From the NCBI RefSeq assembly GCF_900110245.1, contig NZ_FOCZ01000003.1, forward strand, positions 186,001 through 250,000: a stretch of DNA of 64,000 bases, given 5' to 3'. This document shows, piece after piece, positions 34,821 to 44,011 of this stretch. Below the pieces are notes generated by a model. The model worked only from the letters and a program-made list of their open reading frames with translations. It made no database searches and was not told where the DNA came from. The number at the start of each line of letters is the position of its first letter. The stretch's first letter is position 1. Origin of the DNA: Niastella yeongjuensis (GTDB lineage Bacteria > Bacteroidota > Bacteroidia > Chitinophagales > Chitinophagaceae). Both the position numbers and the translations under genes were made by a program.

Positions 34821-35759
34821 TCATCGCTTTACGACGATCACTGCTTCTTCGGGTAAAGAAGTGGTGGGTTGTCCGTTTTCTTCTGCCCGCATTTCTTCGC
34901 TGGTCTGGCGGCTGCCATCATGGCTCCAGCCGGGCGGACCAAACAGGTAGTTCCATTTTTCTTTAAACCCAATATCCCTGCGGGCCACATCCTTCCACAT
35001 GGCTGTCCACTCATGAAAGATGATGGTTAACGGAGTTTCCTTTTCAATGGGTTTGGTTAAGCCGTATTTGATGGGTTGGTATTCGTTGTTGGTCAATTCG
35101 GGTTGAAATGTACCGAACATTTTATCCCAGATGATCAGGAACATGCCCATGTTCTTATCCAAATACTTAGCATTGGATGCATGGTGAACCCGGTGATGGG
35201 AGGGCGTTACCAGGAAGTACTCCAGAAAGCCCATTTTGTTGATCAGTTTGGTATGTACAAAAATACCCCAGATCTGTGTGGCTGAATAAATGAAAATGAT
35301 ATCAATTGGCTTAAAGCCCATCAATGCCAGGGGTATAAAATACAGGAACCTGTACAGGGGTTGAAATACCGAAGACCGGAAACCTACGGTGAAATTAAAA
35401 TGTTCCGAGGAGTGGTGCGTAACATGGACTGCCCAGAAAAAACGGATCTCATGATCGAACCGGTGCAGCCAGTAATACATGAAGTCTTCCAGCAACAGCA
35501 ACATCACCCAATACACCACTACGTGGCTAAAGGAGAACATATGATGCCGGTAAAAATAATCGAGGATCACTACATAAATGCCGCGGAATAACAGGTCAAG
35601 CGCACCATTCATCAGCATCAGGTAAACATTGGCTGCGGTATCGCGCCAGGTATAGAGCTTGCGGTGCGCGTAATTACTTAACAGCAGTTCTAACCCGATG
35701 ATGATCGCGTAAATAGGCGTACTGGTAAGAATCAATATTTGTTCACGAAGGGAATTCAT
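34821..35759 (-). CDS. Sterol desaturase/fatty acid hydroxylase family protein (copy 1)
   Basis: A 312-residue membrane-bound di-iron oxygenase. The histidine clusters are HRFDH, HVTHHSSEHFN and HRVHH, spaced as in the family, with hydrophobic segments near residues 10-25, 50-70, 80-100 and 140-175. It probably introduces a hydroxyl group or double bond into a lipid, carotenoid or alkylglycerol-type substrate. The next gene upstream on the strand (35835-36746) is a close paralogue. The C-terminal motif FGPPGWSHDGSRQTSEEMRAEE is shared by both. Substrate unknown. Confidence 0.88.
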   Translation of the reverse strand: MNSLREQILILTSTPIYAIIIGLELLLSNYAHRKLYTWRDTAANVYLMLMNGALDLLFRGIYVVILDYFYRHHMFSFSHVVVYWVMLLLLEDFMYYWLHRFDHEIRFFWAVHVTHHSSEHFNFTVGFRSSVFQPLYRFLYFIPLALMGFKPIDIIFIYSATQIWGIFVHTKLINKMGFLEYFLVTPSHHRVHHASNAKYLDKNMGMFLIIWDKMFGTFQPELTNNEYQPIKYGLTKPIEKETPLTIIFHEWTAMWKDVARRDIGFKEKWNYLFGPPGWSHDGSRQTSEEMRAEENGQPTTSLPEEAVIVVKR

Positions 35760-35770
35760 GTAAAGCGGGG

Positions 35771-35778
35771 CAAAAGTA
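35771..35778 (-). promoter_or_regulatory. Candidate -7 box of sterol desaturase copy 1
   Basis: TACTTTTG on the minus strand, 12 nt from the start codon at 35759. It suggests the copy has its own promoter and a nearly leaderless transcript. Confidence 0.4.
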
Positions 35779-35794
35779 AACTTTGTCCCTGAAA

Positions 35795-35839
35795 TATCAT
35801 AATATGATAGTCAGATTAGTAATTCATTATCATATTAGA
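35795..35839. promoter_or_regulatory. TATCAT palindrome and extra half-site between the desaturase genes
   Basis: TATCAT-AAT-ATGATA is a perfect 15-nt inverted repeat at 35795-35809. A further half-site TATCATATTAG occurs at 35829-35839, overlapping the stop codon of copy 2. The pair is placed upstream of copy 1's -7 box and looks like an operator. The binding protein is unknown. Confidence 0.4.
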
Positions 35840-36746
35840 ATGTTTGTTGTTTTGTTACTGCGTTTTCGTGCTTCCTCATCTCTTCGCTTGTCATGCTATG
35901 TCCGTCGTGGCTCCAGCCCGGGGGGCCAAAAAGATACATGAACCGTTGTTTTATACTGAGGTCCTTCCGGCGCATGTCGCGCATAATGGCTGCCCATTCG
36001 TGAAAAATGAGTGTGGGTATGGAATCATTTTCCAGTTCATGGGTAATGCCATAACGGATAGGTTCATATTGCTGCGGCGGTAACTCCCGTTGAAAAGTGC
36101 CGAATAGTTTATCCCAGAAAATGAACACGGTGCCCATGTTTTTATCGAGGTATCTGGGGTTGGATGCATGGTGTACCCGATGGTGGCTGGGCGTAACGAA
36201 AATATATTCGAGCCAACCCAGTTTTTTTACCTTCTCTGTATGGGTAAGTATGGCCCAGACCTGGCCTACCGAATAAATAAAGAAGATATCTATGGGCGGA
36301 AACCCGGCCAGTGCTATGGGAATAAAGAATAGAAAGCTATAAAATGGTTCCAGTACACCGGTACGAAAGCCGGTGGTGAAATTATAATGAACACTGCTGT
36401 GGTGGTTCACATGCACTGCCCAGAAAAAACGACTTTGATGTCCCAGCCGGTGCAGCCAGTAATGCATCATATCAACAAGCAATAAAAGAATGATCCAATA
36501 GGCAATGGAATGCGGCCATTTGAAATAACTAAGGCTGAAAAAGAAAGTAAGTACAAGCAGACTTACACCACGCATGACGAGGTCGGTTAAACCGGTCAGG
36601 ATACTCAGCAGGAAGTTATGAAAGGTATCTTTCCAGGTATATGATCTTACGCCTTCCAAATGACTGATCAATAATTCTGCACCAATGATCAGTACATACA
36701 GGGGCGTTGTCAAAAGCAATATGATCTGGTCGTACAATGCGTGCAT
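35835..36746 (-). CDS. Sterol desaturase/fatty acid hydroxylase family protein (copy 2)
   Basis: A 303-residue paralogue of the gene at 34821-35759, with the same clusters HRLGH, HVNHHSSVHYN and HRVHH, similar membrane segments and the same C-terminal FGPPGWSHDGHSMTSEEMRK. The two proteins align along their whole length with clear divergence, so the duplication is not recent. It likely oxidises a related lipid substrate. The 75-nt gap to copy 1 contains a palindrome and a separate -7 box, arguing for independent regulation. Confidence 0.87.
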   Translation of the reverse strand: MHALYDQIILLLTTPLYVLIIGAELLISHLEGVRSYTWKDTFHNFLLSILTGLTDLVMRGVSLLVLTFFFSLSYFKWPHSIAYWIILLLLVDMMHYWLHRLGHQSRFFWAVHVNHHSSVHYNFTTGFRTGVLEPFYSFLFFIPIALAGFPPIDIFFIYSVGQVWAILTHTEKVKKLGWLEYIFVTPSHHRVHHASNPRYLDKNMGTVFIFWDKLFGTFQRELPPQQYEPIRYGITHELENDSIPTLIFHEWAAIMRDMRRKDLSIKQRFMYLFGPPGWSHDGHSMTSEEMRKHENAVTKQQTF

Positions 36747-36914
36747 AGGAATAAAAAGACAAAAACCAAACCATTACGGCGTGGATGGTTTAACTTGCAG
36801 ATGAATACGTTGTATACCGAAAGGTAGGTTGGCTGAACGTTAAAAAAAAGCCATTTTAACCGTGAAAAAGTAAGGAGCAGGAAATTTTTAATTATAGAAT
36901 CGTATAATACAGCA

Positions 36915-37430
36915 ATGGCAGCACATCGTGACAATAATGAACCCGTAGGCGGACTGGGAGATGGCAGTTGGAAAAAGAAAAGTGGGGAACACCAGAAGCA
37001 ATACGGCAATCTGTTGAAGCGGGCAGACAAGACCAAAGTGTTGAAAAAATTGCCCGATCTGCACGAGGAAGCTTTTTCAAAAGTTGACTGCCTGCAATGT
37101 GCCGCCTGTTGTAAAAATTATTCTCCGCGTTTTAAGACGCCTGATATCAAACGGATCAGCAAGCACCTTAAAATGAAGGAGAGCGTGTTTATAGAAACTT
37201 ATTTGCGTTTGGATGAAGAAGGCGATTATGTGGTGAAGCAAACACCATGTGCGTTTTTGGGTGCAGATAATTATTGCAGTATTTATGATGTGCGTCCGTC
37301 TGACTGCGAACGGTTCCCCTATACCGATGAAGATGTGATCTTGAAACGGGTGCCGCTTACGTTGAAGAACTCGACTTTTTGTCCGGCGGTGTATTATGTG
37401 TTGGAGAGATTGTTGAAGGAGGAGAAATGA
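36915..37430 (+). CDS. YkgJ family cysteine cluster protein
   Basis: A 171-residue cytoplasmic protein of the YkgJ (CxxCxxCC) family thought to bind zinc or an iron-sulfur cluster. The cluster CLQCAACC is near residue 59, followed by PCAFLGADNYCSIYDVRPSDCERFP and a last cysteine in STFCPAVYYV. The basic N-terminus before the cluster (KKKSGEHQKQYGNLLKRADK) is longer than the minimal domain. No function is established. A run of 16-nt repeats begins at the base after its stop. Confidence 0.85.
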   Translation: MAAHRDNNEPVGGLGDGSWKKKSGEHQKQYGNLLKRADKTKVLKKLPDLHEEAFSKVDCLQCAACCKNYSPRFKTPDIKRISKHLKMKESVFIETYLRLDEEGDYVVKQTPCAFLGADNYCSIYDVRPSDCERFPYTDEDVILKRVPLTLKNSTFCPAVYYVLERLLKEEK

Positions 37431-37575
37431 GTTGATCAGTTGACGAGTTGATCAGTTGACACGTTGACAGGTTAACATGTTAACAGGTTGACAAGGGGTA
37501 ATAGGTAAGAAGTAGGAGGAAAAATAGTTACCGGTTGCCAGTTACCAGTCGGCCCGGAAACCGGTGACCGGTAAC
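37431..37575. repeat. 16-nt tandem repeats plus inverted element after the YkgJ gene
   Basis: Four consecutive 16-nt units (starts 37431, 37447, 37463, 37479) of GTTGATCAGTTGACGA type follow the stop codon without a gap. A short GTAAGAAGTAGGAGG remnant is at 37505-37520. Next come inverted arms GTTACCGGT (37527-37535) and ACCGGTAAC (37567-37575) with GCCAGTTACCAG-type sequence between. Confidence 0.85.
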
Positions 37576-37652
37576 GGAACCATTGAAATTCAAGTGCCGA
37601 TAGCTATAGGAAGGCAATTCCCTAAAGACAATATAAGTTAACCAACCGACCA

Positions 37653-39884
37653 ATGTCCCATTTACCAACGCTTATACAAGATCTTGCGCTGATACTGGCT
37701 ATTGCCGGTGTAACCACCCTGTTATTTAAAAAATTAAAACAACCCGTTGTACTGGGGTATATTCTGGCCGGTATACTGGTTGGGCCCAATTTCTCCTTAC
37801 TGCCTTCCATCAGTGACCTGGAAGGGGTGAAGGTATGGGCAGATATCGGCGTTATATTCCTGCTGTTCAGTCTGGGGCTTGAATTCAGTTTTAAAAAACT
37901 GGTGAATATCGGTGGTACTGCCGGTGTTACCGGTATTTTCGAGATCGTGTGTATGGTGGGGTTAGGCTATGTTACCGGCAGGATGATGGGCTGGCCATCG
38001 ATGGATTGTATTTTCCTGGGAGGCATCATTGCCATTTCCTCTACAACGATCATCATCCGGTCATTTGATGAACTGGGCGTAAAAACAAGAAAATTCGCCA
38101 GTGTAGTATTGGGCGTGCTGGTGGTGGAAGACCTGATGGCGGTATTGCTGATGGTTTTGTTATCAACACTGGCCGTAAGCCGCGAATCGGCGGGTATGGA
38201 AATGTTGTATTCCGTATTGAAGCTGGCTTTCTTTTTATTCCTCTGGTTTCTCTCCGGGATCTTTCTGATCCCCGGCTTTTTGAAATGGGGCCGTAAAATA
38301 ATGAATGATGAAACCATGCTCGTTATTTCATTAGGCCTGTGTTTGCTGATGGTAGTGGCTGCTACCTACGCCGGTTTTTCAGCACCTTTAGGCGCCTTTA
38401 TCATGGGGTCTATTCTGGCAGAAACACCGCAGGCCGAAAAGATAGAACACCTGGTTCAACCCGTAAAGAATTTATTCGGCGCGGTATTCTTTGTATCCGT
38501 AGGCTTGTTAATAGAACCGGATATGCTGATGAAATACATTGGGCCGGTGTTTGTATTGTCATTTGTGGTGATATTGGGTAAAACGCTCCATGTTACCATA
38601 GGTGCCCTGATCTCGGGCCAGCCGTTAAAGCAATCATTGCAGGCAGGTATGAGCATGGCGCAAATAGGGGAGTTCTCTTTTATCATTGCCACGCTGGGAT
38701 TATCGTTACAGGTAACCAGCGATTATTTATACCCGATAGCAGTGGGGGTGTCGGTGATCACCACCTTTACCACACCGTATATGATCAGGCTGGCCGATCC
38801 GTTCTTTAGCTGGCTATCGCCCAGGTTGCCTATAAAATGGCGAATCGCCATTAACCAATACAGTACGGGCGCACAAACCATACAGGCCGAAAGCGAATGG
38901 CGCATTGTATTGCGATCTTATCTGATGCTGATGGCCACCAACTCGGTGATCGTTATTGCCATTGTGTTTTTGTCGGGCACCTATTTGTTACCCCTCCTAA
39001 AAGAAAGTGTGAAGGGCGAGGTATTGGCCGGCATTATAACCTGTGTGATCACCCTGGTGGCTACCGCGCCTTTCTTATGGGCATTGGCCATACGTAAAAT
39101 GCATTCCCTCTCGTACCGAAATTTGTGGCTCGATAAAAAATATAACCATGGTCCGCTGGTAATGCTGGAAGTAGTGCGGAACGTACTGTTGGTGGTGCTG
39201 GTAGGTTTTATGGTAGACCAGCTGTTCAGTACCATGATCGCTTTTGTGGCTATACTGCCCGTGATTATAGTGGTATTGCTGGTGTTCTCCCGAAGATTGA
39301 ACTCGTTCTATGCGCGGATTGAAAAACGCTTTTTAACGAATTTGAATCAGCGGGAACAGATCCGAAGCTCTGCTTCCGGTGATCTTACCCCCTGGGACGC
39401 GCACATGGCTTATTTTACCATGCCGCCTGAATCGACCGTAATAGGTAAAACCCTGCTGGACCTGGCCTGGCGCGAGCAATACGGCATCAACATCGCTTAT
39501 ATTGAACGCGGCACCATTACCATCACGGCTCCTGAACGTACCGATGTGTTGTATCCGTTCGACAAGATCGCGGTGATCGGTACCGATGTGCAGCTGGAAC
39601 AATTCCGCGCCATTTTAGAATCTGCGATCCTGCCGGCGAAAGACGGAGATGAAGAAATTACCCTGACCAAGATCATAGTTGATGAACACATCGGCGTGCG
39701 GGGCAAAACCCTGCGCAATTCCGGCATCCGCGAAGCCACCAATGGATTGGTAGTAGGCATTGAACGGGATGGACAACGGATCCTGAACCCTGACTCCACC
39801 ACCATTTTTGAATGGGACGATATTGTGTGGATCGTAGGCGACCGGAAAAAGATTGAAGAATTGAAAGAGTCAGGGATCAAATAG
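37653..39884 (+). CDS. CPA2 family monovalent cation:proton antiporter
   Basis: A 743-residue inner membrane protein. Residues 1-390 form the Na+/H+ exchanger core with about twelve segments, including QPVVLGYILAGILVGPNF, LLFSLGLEFSFKKL and the GVLVVEDLMAVLLMVL motif whose acidic pair is typical of CPA2. A further membrane region is at about 425-545. The C-terminus carries two TrkA-C-like domains (about 580-655 and 665-743, the latter DEHIGVRGKTLRNSGIREA) but no NAD-binding TrkA-N. Probably exports K+ or Na+ against protons; ion specificity not determined. Confidence 0.88.
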   Translation: MSHLPTLIQDLALILAIAGVTTLLFKKLKQPVVLGYILAGILVGPNFSLLPSISDLEGVKVWADIGVIFLLFSLGLEFSFKKLVNIGGTAGVTGIFEIVCMVGLGYVTGRMMGWPSMDCIFLGGIIAISSTTIIIRSFDELGVKTRKFASVVLGVLVVEDLMAVLLMVLLSTLAVSRESAGMEMLYSVLKLAFFLFLWFLSGIFLIPGFLKWGRKIMNDETMLVISLGLCLLMVVAATYAGFSAPLGAFIMGSILAETPQAEKIEHLVQPVKNLFGAVFFVSVGLLIEPDMLMKYIGPVFVLSFVVILGKTLHVTIGALISGQPLKQSLQAGMSMAQIGEFSFIIATLGLSLQVTSDYLYPIAVGVSVITTFTTPYMIRLADPFFSWLSPRLPIKWRIAINQYSTGAQTIQAESEWRIVLRSYLMLMATNSVIVIAIVFLSGTYLLPLLKESVKGEVLAGIITCVITLVATAPFLWALAIRKMHSLSYRNLWLDKKYNHGPLVMLEVVRNVLLVVLVGFMVDQLFSTMIAFVAILPVIIVVLLVFSRRLNSFYARIEKRFLTNLNQREQIRSSASGDLTPWDAHMAYFTMPPESTVIGKTLLDLAWREQYGINIAYIERGTITITAPERTDVLYPFDKIAVIGTDVQLEQFRAILESAILPAKDGDEEITLTKIIVDEHIGVRGKTLRNSGIREATNGLVVGIERDGQRILNPDSTTIFEWDDIVWIVGDRKKIEELKESGIK

Positions 39885-39964
39885 CCGGTACCAGTGAGTT
39901 TTACTGTTTTCGATCAGTTTTTTGCGTGGTTATAAAGCGGTAACTTAATAAGAAATTACCAGCT

Positions 39965-40240
39965 ATGCCAAAGTTTGTTATTGAAAGGGAAATGCCCGGG
40001 GTTGGAAATCTTTCACCCGAACAATTACGCGCTGCTTCCCAAACCTCCTGCGGTGTTTTGCTCGATATGGGGCCACAGATACAATGGGTGCATAGTTATG
40101 TAACCGGCGATAAGATCTACTGCATATATAACGCACCGGATGAAGCTGCAATTAAAAAACATGCGCAACTGGCGGGATTTCCGGCTGATAGAATAAGCAG
40201 GGTGATGACGATCATTGATCCTACTACGGCGGAAGCTTGA
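39965..40240 (+). CDS. DUF4242 family protein
   Basis: A 91-residue cytoplasmic protein beginning MPKFVIEREMPGVGNLSPEQ, with IQWVHSYVTGDKIYCIYNAP and the C-terminal HAQLAGFPADRISRVMTIID. This ferredoxin-like small family is described as SCO4226-like and possibly nickel-binding. Its role is unknown. It stands 80 nt after the antiporter gene on the same strand, and a GGCAGAR array starts directly after its stop. Confidence 0.85.
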   Translation: MPKFVIEREMPGVGNLSPEQLRAASQTSCGVLLDMGPQIQWVHSYVTGDKIYCIYNAPDEAAIKKHAQLAGFPADRISRVMTIIDPTTAEA

Positions 40241-40242
40241 GG

Positions 40243-40430
40243 GAAAAGGCAGAGGGCAGAAGGCAGAGATGAAAACCTCGTGAGGTTAACCAACTCCCCC
40301 TCCTCCGGAGGCTGCGAACCTGGAACCAAGAACTTAATAACCTACGAACCCAATAACTTCAACTTAGGACCCGGATGCGGAAGCTTTAAACTTAAAACTT
40401 TGAACTTAAAACCTTGAACTTAAAACTCAT
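40243..40430. repeat. Composite intergenic repeat element (copy 2)
   Basis: Order: GGCAGAR array (40246-40268); palindromes AACCTC-GT-GAGGTT (40274-40287) and CCTCCGGAGG (40302-40311); GCGAACCTGGAAC; AACTTAATAACCTACGAACC and CCAATAAC units (about 40328-40358); then TTAAACTTAAAACTTTGAAC units up to the cysM stop. It matches the module order of 2249-2565 and 47104-47230. Confidence 0.82.
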
Positions 40431-40434
40431 TTAC

Positions 40435-41307
40435 TTATACAAACAAGTCGCTGCTAAGATATCTGTCTCCGCGGTCGCATACAATAAATACAATTACTCC
40501 TTCTTTGAGTTCCTTTGCTAATCGGAATGCTGCTGAGGCGGCACCGCCACTGCTCATACCGGCAAAAACGCCTTCTACCTTGGCCAGTTGGCGCGAGGTA
40601 ATGGTTGCATCCTGTTGCGATACATCGATGATGCGATCGACCCTGCTGGGATCAAAGATCTTGGGCAGGTATTCCCTGGGCCAGCGACGAATACCGGGAA
40701 TGGAGGATTCTTCTGTTGGCTGGCAGCCTACTATCTGAATGTTGGGATTTTTTTCCTTAAAGAACATGGAACAACCCATGATGGTGCCGGTAGTGCCCAT
40801 GGAGCTTACAAAATGGGTAATACCCTGGTTGGTATCGCGCCAGATCTCCGGACCAGTGGTTTTATAATGGGCTTTATAATTATCAGGATTAGAGAACTGG
40901 TTCAGGATCACGTATTCACCGGTGGCAGCTTTTTCTTCGGCATAATCGCGGCATTTTTCAATGCTGTCCAGGAGAGTTACCCTGGCGCCATAAGCTTCCA
41001 TGGTAAGCGTTCTTTCGCGGGTTGAAGTGGATGGCATTACCAGTTCTATATCAAGGTTGAACAACCGGGCTACCATGGCCAGTGCAATGCCGGTGTTACC
41101 GCTTGTTGCCTCAATCAGTTTTGAGCCTGGTTGTATGTCGCCCCGTTCCAGCGCCGATCTGATCATATTCAATGCCGGCCGGTCTTTTACACTACCCCCC
41201 GGATTATTCCCTTCCAGCTTTGCATAAATAGTCACATTCGGATTGGGATTCAATTGTTTGATCTCCACCATTGGGGTATTGCCTACCAGGTCTATAATGC
41301 TTGCCAT
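40435..41307 (-). CDS. cysM: Cysteine synthase B (O-acetylserine sulfhydrylase)
   Basis: PLP enzyme that forms cysteine from O-acetylserine and sulfide or thiosulfate. The 290-residue protein has DLVGNTPMVEI, the PLP lysine in NNPGGSVKDRPALNM (K42), the EATSGNTGIALAM substrate loop and SSMGTTGTIMG phosphate cup. The segment RRWPREYLPKIFDPSRVDRI is typical of CysM rather than CysK. No serine acetyltransferase gene is in the window. Monocistronic; divergent from the MFS gene. Confidence 0.94.
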   Translation of the reverse strand: MASIIDLVGNTPMVEIKQLNPNPNVTIYAKLEGNNPGGSVKDRPALNMIRSALERGDIQPGSKLIEATSGNTGIALAMVARLFNLDIELVMPSTSTRERTLTMEAYGARVTLLDSIEKCRDYAEEKAATGEYVILNQFSNPDNYKAHYKTTGPEIWRDTNQGITHFVSSMGTTGTIMGCSMFFKEKNPNIQIVGCQPTEESSIPGIRRWPREYLPKIFDPSRVDRIIDVSQQDATITSRQLAKVEGVFAGMSSGGAASAAFRLAKELKEGVIVFIVCDRGDRYLSSDLFV

Positions 41308-41513
41308 TGTATTAATTTAAACAGGAGTTGAAATTACCACTTTTATAATTTATTCTACCGTTGTGATAGAATATAATGTTTTTCTAATGTGCTTATCGGT
41401 GCAAAACGATATATGTGGAATACTGGCTATACAACTACCTTAACGAATTGGTTCATTAAAACAGGTTTAATTTTTCATTTCCCGGCCGGCTATTACATAT
41501 AAGCAATAACAGT

Positions 41514-41521
41514 TACTTTTG
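41514..41521 (+). promoter_or_regulatory. Candidate -7 box of the MFS gene
   Basis: TACTTTTG, matching TAnnTTTG, 42 nt before the ATG at 41563. The 255-nt divergent gap 41308-41562 shows nothing else. Confidence 0.4.
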
Positions 41522-41562
41522 CCCTCGATTTACGTGTTTGTTGAACATCAAATTGTTATAGC

Positions 41563-42819
41563 ATGTCAGCCGATCCGGTAGCCAATGATCCCACAAGTCC
41601 CTTTGTATCAGTTCGCATAAAAGAGTTTCGCCTGTTTATTATTCAGCGGTTCTTTTTCATAATGGGTATGCGTATGATTGCTACCGTAATAGGCTGGAAG
41701 ATGTACCAGCTCACAAAAAATCCACTGGCCCTTGCGTTTGTAGGATTATCGGAAGCGGTACCTGCTATTTCGCTGGCATTGTATGCGGGGCATGTGGTTG
41801 ACAAAAGCGACAAACGTACACTGCTTTTCAAAATGATCCTCCTGTATTTCCTCTGCACGGTTGCCTTTCTGTTTATAACGTGGCAACATACAGAGTTGAG
41901 CCTGGGTAAAAAATTTGTTCAGTTAGCTATTTACGGCGTTATGTTTTGTACCGGGGTGCTGCGTTCGTTTACCGGTCCTGCCACCAGTTCTATTTTAGCC
42001 CAACTGGTGCCGAAAACTATTTTGCCCAATGCCGTTACCTGGAGTTCCACTACCTGGTTAACTGCTTCTGTGCTTGGCCATGCTTCTGCCGGTTTCCTGG
42101 TTGCCTATACCGGCTATGGCGGTACCTTTTTGCTGATTATGATATACGTAGCCATTGCCGCTACGGCGTTGTTTCAGATAGAACGCAAACCCATTGTGCA
42201 TTCCAACAAAGGACAGGCTACCTGGGAAAGTGTTAAGGAAGGGGTGCGATATGTTTTCAAAACAAAAGAACTGCTGGGCGCTTTATCGCTCGATATGCTG
42301 GCCGTATTGTTTGGCGGCACTACCGCTATGATCCCGTTTTTTGCAGGTGATATTCTGCACGTAGGCGCTATTGGTTTTGGCTGGTTGAATGCCGCGGCAG
42401 ACATCGGTTCCATGTTCATTATAATAACGCTTACCTTTTTTCCGCTTCGTAAAAAGCAGGGGATGCTGTTGTTGTTTGTGGTAGCCGGTTTCGGGATAAG
42501 CATTATTTCTTTCGGCATCTCTACCATCTACTGGCTTTCCTTTTTCGCCTTACTGGTGAGTGGCGCCCTCGATGGCATCAGTGTGGTAATACGGGGAACC
42601 ATTCTGCAGTTAAAAACACCCGATGAAATGCGCGGTCGGGTTTCTGCCGTAAACTCCATGTTCATTAACTCATCGAACGAGATCGGCGCTTTTGAAAGCG
42701 GTGCAGCAGCCAAATTATTAGGCATCGTTCCGTCTGTTATATTTGGCGGCACCATGACCTTACTGGTGGTAACCACTATGTGGTTTAAGGCGCCTACGCT
42801 GCGCAAGTTTGAATATTAG
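41563..42819 (+). CDS. MFS transporter
   Basis: A 418-residue inner membrane permease of the major facilitator superfamily, with about twelve hydrophobic segments, the motif GHVVDKSDKRTLLFK after the second segment and a central charged loop (residues about 210-230). It resembles the group annotated as transmembrane secretion effector or enterobactin exporter-like. The exported substrate cannot be told. No regulator stands beside it; it converges with dNK. Confidence 0.87.
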   Translation: MSADPVANDPTSPFVSVRIKEFRLFIIQRFFFIMGMRMIATVIGWKMYQLTKNPLALAFVGLSEAVPAISLALYAGHVVDKSDKRTLLFKMILLYFLCTVAFLFITWQHTELSLGKKFVQLAIYGVMFCTGVLRSFTGPATSSILAQLVPKTILPNAVTWSSTTWLTASVLGHASAGFLVAYTGYGGTFLLIMIYVAIAATALFQIERKPIVHSNKGQATWESVKEGVRYVFKTKELLGALSLDMLAVLFGGTTAMIPFFAGDILHVGAIGFGWLNAAADIGSMFIIITLTFFPLRKKQGMLLLFVVAGFGISIISFGISTIYWLSFFALLVSGALDGISVVIRGTILQLKTPDEMRGRVSAVNSMFINSSNEIGAFESGAAAKLLGIVPSVIFGGTMTLLVVTTMWFKAPTLRKFEY

Positions 42820-42831
42820 GTGAATGCCTTT

Positions 42832-43464
42832 TTATGGTAACGTAAAATAATGTTGTCCGGGTTCATAATCCTTTTCCAGCGCATCGATGATCACCTGCAG
42901 GTGTTTGGGATTGCCCAGAAAATCGGCATTGCTGGCATCGACGATCAGCGTTTTCATGTTGTGCTGCTTTATATAATTCGTATAGGTTTGCTGAATGTTC
43001 AGCAGGTATTCATCAGGAATGTGTTGTTCGTAAGAACGATTCCGCTTTTTAATGTTCTGTTGTAAACGTTCTACCGGTGCATGCAGGTAAATCAGCAATT
43101 CGGGCTGCACCAGTTGCTGGTGAATGATCTCAAACAGCTTTTGATACAACCGGTATTCTTCTTCAGGCAAATTTACCTTGGCAAATAACAGGCATTTGGT
43201 GAACAGGTAATCGGTGATGGTTGTCCGTTGGAACAGATCATTGGTATGGATCAGTTCCTTCAGCTGTTTATAACGTTCAGCCATAAAGAACAGCTCCAAC
43301 GGGAACGCATATTGCTGTGGGTTCTCATAGAATTTGGGCAGGAAGGGATTATCGGCAAACTCTTCCAGTATCAACCGCGCATTGTAATGCCTGCTCAGCA
43401 AATGTGCCAGCGTTGTTTTTCCCGCGCCAATATTTCCTTCTATAGTAATGAAGTGGTATTTCAT
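42832..43464 (-). CDS. Deoxynucleoside kinase
   Basis: Phosphorylates deoxynucleosides (probably dA or dC) for salvage. The 210-residue protein has the P-loop in IEGNIGAGKTTLAHLLS, the substrate ERS-like region (FFMAERYKQLKELI) and the lid segment KKRNRSYEQHIPDEYLLNIQ. The fold is that of the dCK/dGK family. It overlaps folK by 4 nt, an arrangement seen in other Bacteroidota. Confidence 0.92.
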   Translation of the reverse strand: MKYHFITIEGNIGAGKTTLAHLLSRHYNARLILEEFADNPFLPKFYENPQQYAFPLELFFMAERYKQLKELIHTNDLFQRTTITDYLFTKCLLFAKVNLPEEEYRLYQKLFEIIHQQLVQPELLIYLHAPVERLQQNIKKRNRSYEQHIPDEYLLNIQQTYTNYIKQHNMKTLIVDASNADFLGNPKHLQVIIDALEKDYEPGQHYFTLP

Positions 43465-43952
43465 GTGTGCGTAGTGATCAATTTAACTTCTAAATCATCC
43501 TTACATTCTTCCAGCAATGCAGTTACCGTTTTATTAAATATTGGATGAACATAAGCCGGCGCAATCTCTACCAGCGGTATTAGTACAAAACGGCGATTTT
43601 GCAATTGCGGGTGGGGGATGGTAAGGTGTGGTTCATGTATCACCAGGTCATTGTAAAAAATGATATCGATATCGATCACCCGTGGCCCGTTCTTTTCCAT
43701 GCGTAACCGGCCCATTTTTTCTTCCACCGATAATATGGTGGTTATAAGTTCCTGCGGCGTTAAGGCAGTAGTTAACAACAACGCCTGGTTTAAAAAAGCG
43801 GCCTGATCGGTTTTGCCCCAGGCTGCCGTTTCGTACACGGCCGATTGTTGTATTACCGGTCCACAGGTAGCCGATAAAAGGGCAATGGCCTGGTGCAGAT
43901 TTTGCAACCGGTCGCCCATATTGCCGCCTATCAGTAAAAAGACTTTATTCAT
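43461..43952 (-). CDS. folK: 6-hydroxymethyl-7,8-dihydropterin pyrophosphokinase
   Basis: Adds pyrophosphate to 6-hydroxymethyl-dihydropterin in folate synthesis. The 163-residue protein (from MNKVFLLIGGNMGDRLQNL) has AVYETAAWGKTDQAAFLNQA, the Mg-binding KNGPRVIDIDIIFYND and the PHPQLQNRRFVLIPLVEIAP signature. A second ATG three codons upstream (43961) is possible, but the conserved N-terminus favours 43952. It is the first gene of a folK-dNK operon with a 4-nt overlap. Confidence 0.93.
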   Translation of the reverse strand: MNKVFLLIGGNMGDRLQNLHQAIALLSATCGPVIQQSAVYETAAWGKTDQAAFLNQALLLTTALTPQELITTILSVEEKMGRLRMEKNGPRVIDIDIIFYNDLVIHEPHLTIPHPQLQNRRFVLIPLVEIAPAYVHPIFNKTVTALLEECKDDLEVKLITTHT

Positions 43953-44011
43953 ATATTGCATTCCCTCGAAGGGTCAAATATCTTTGAATTTCGTTTAAAA
44001 TAAATTTGTTA

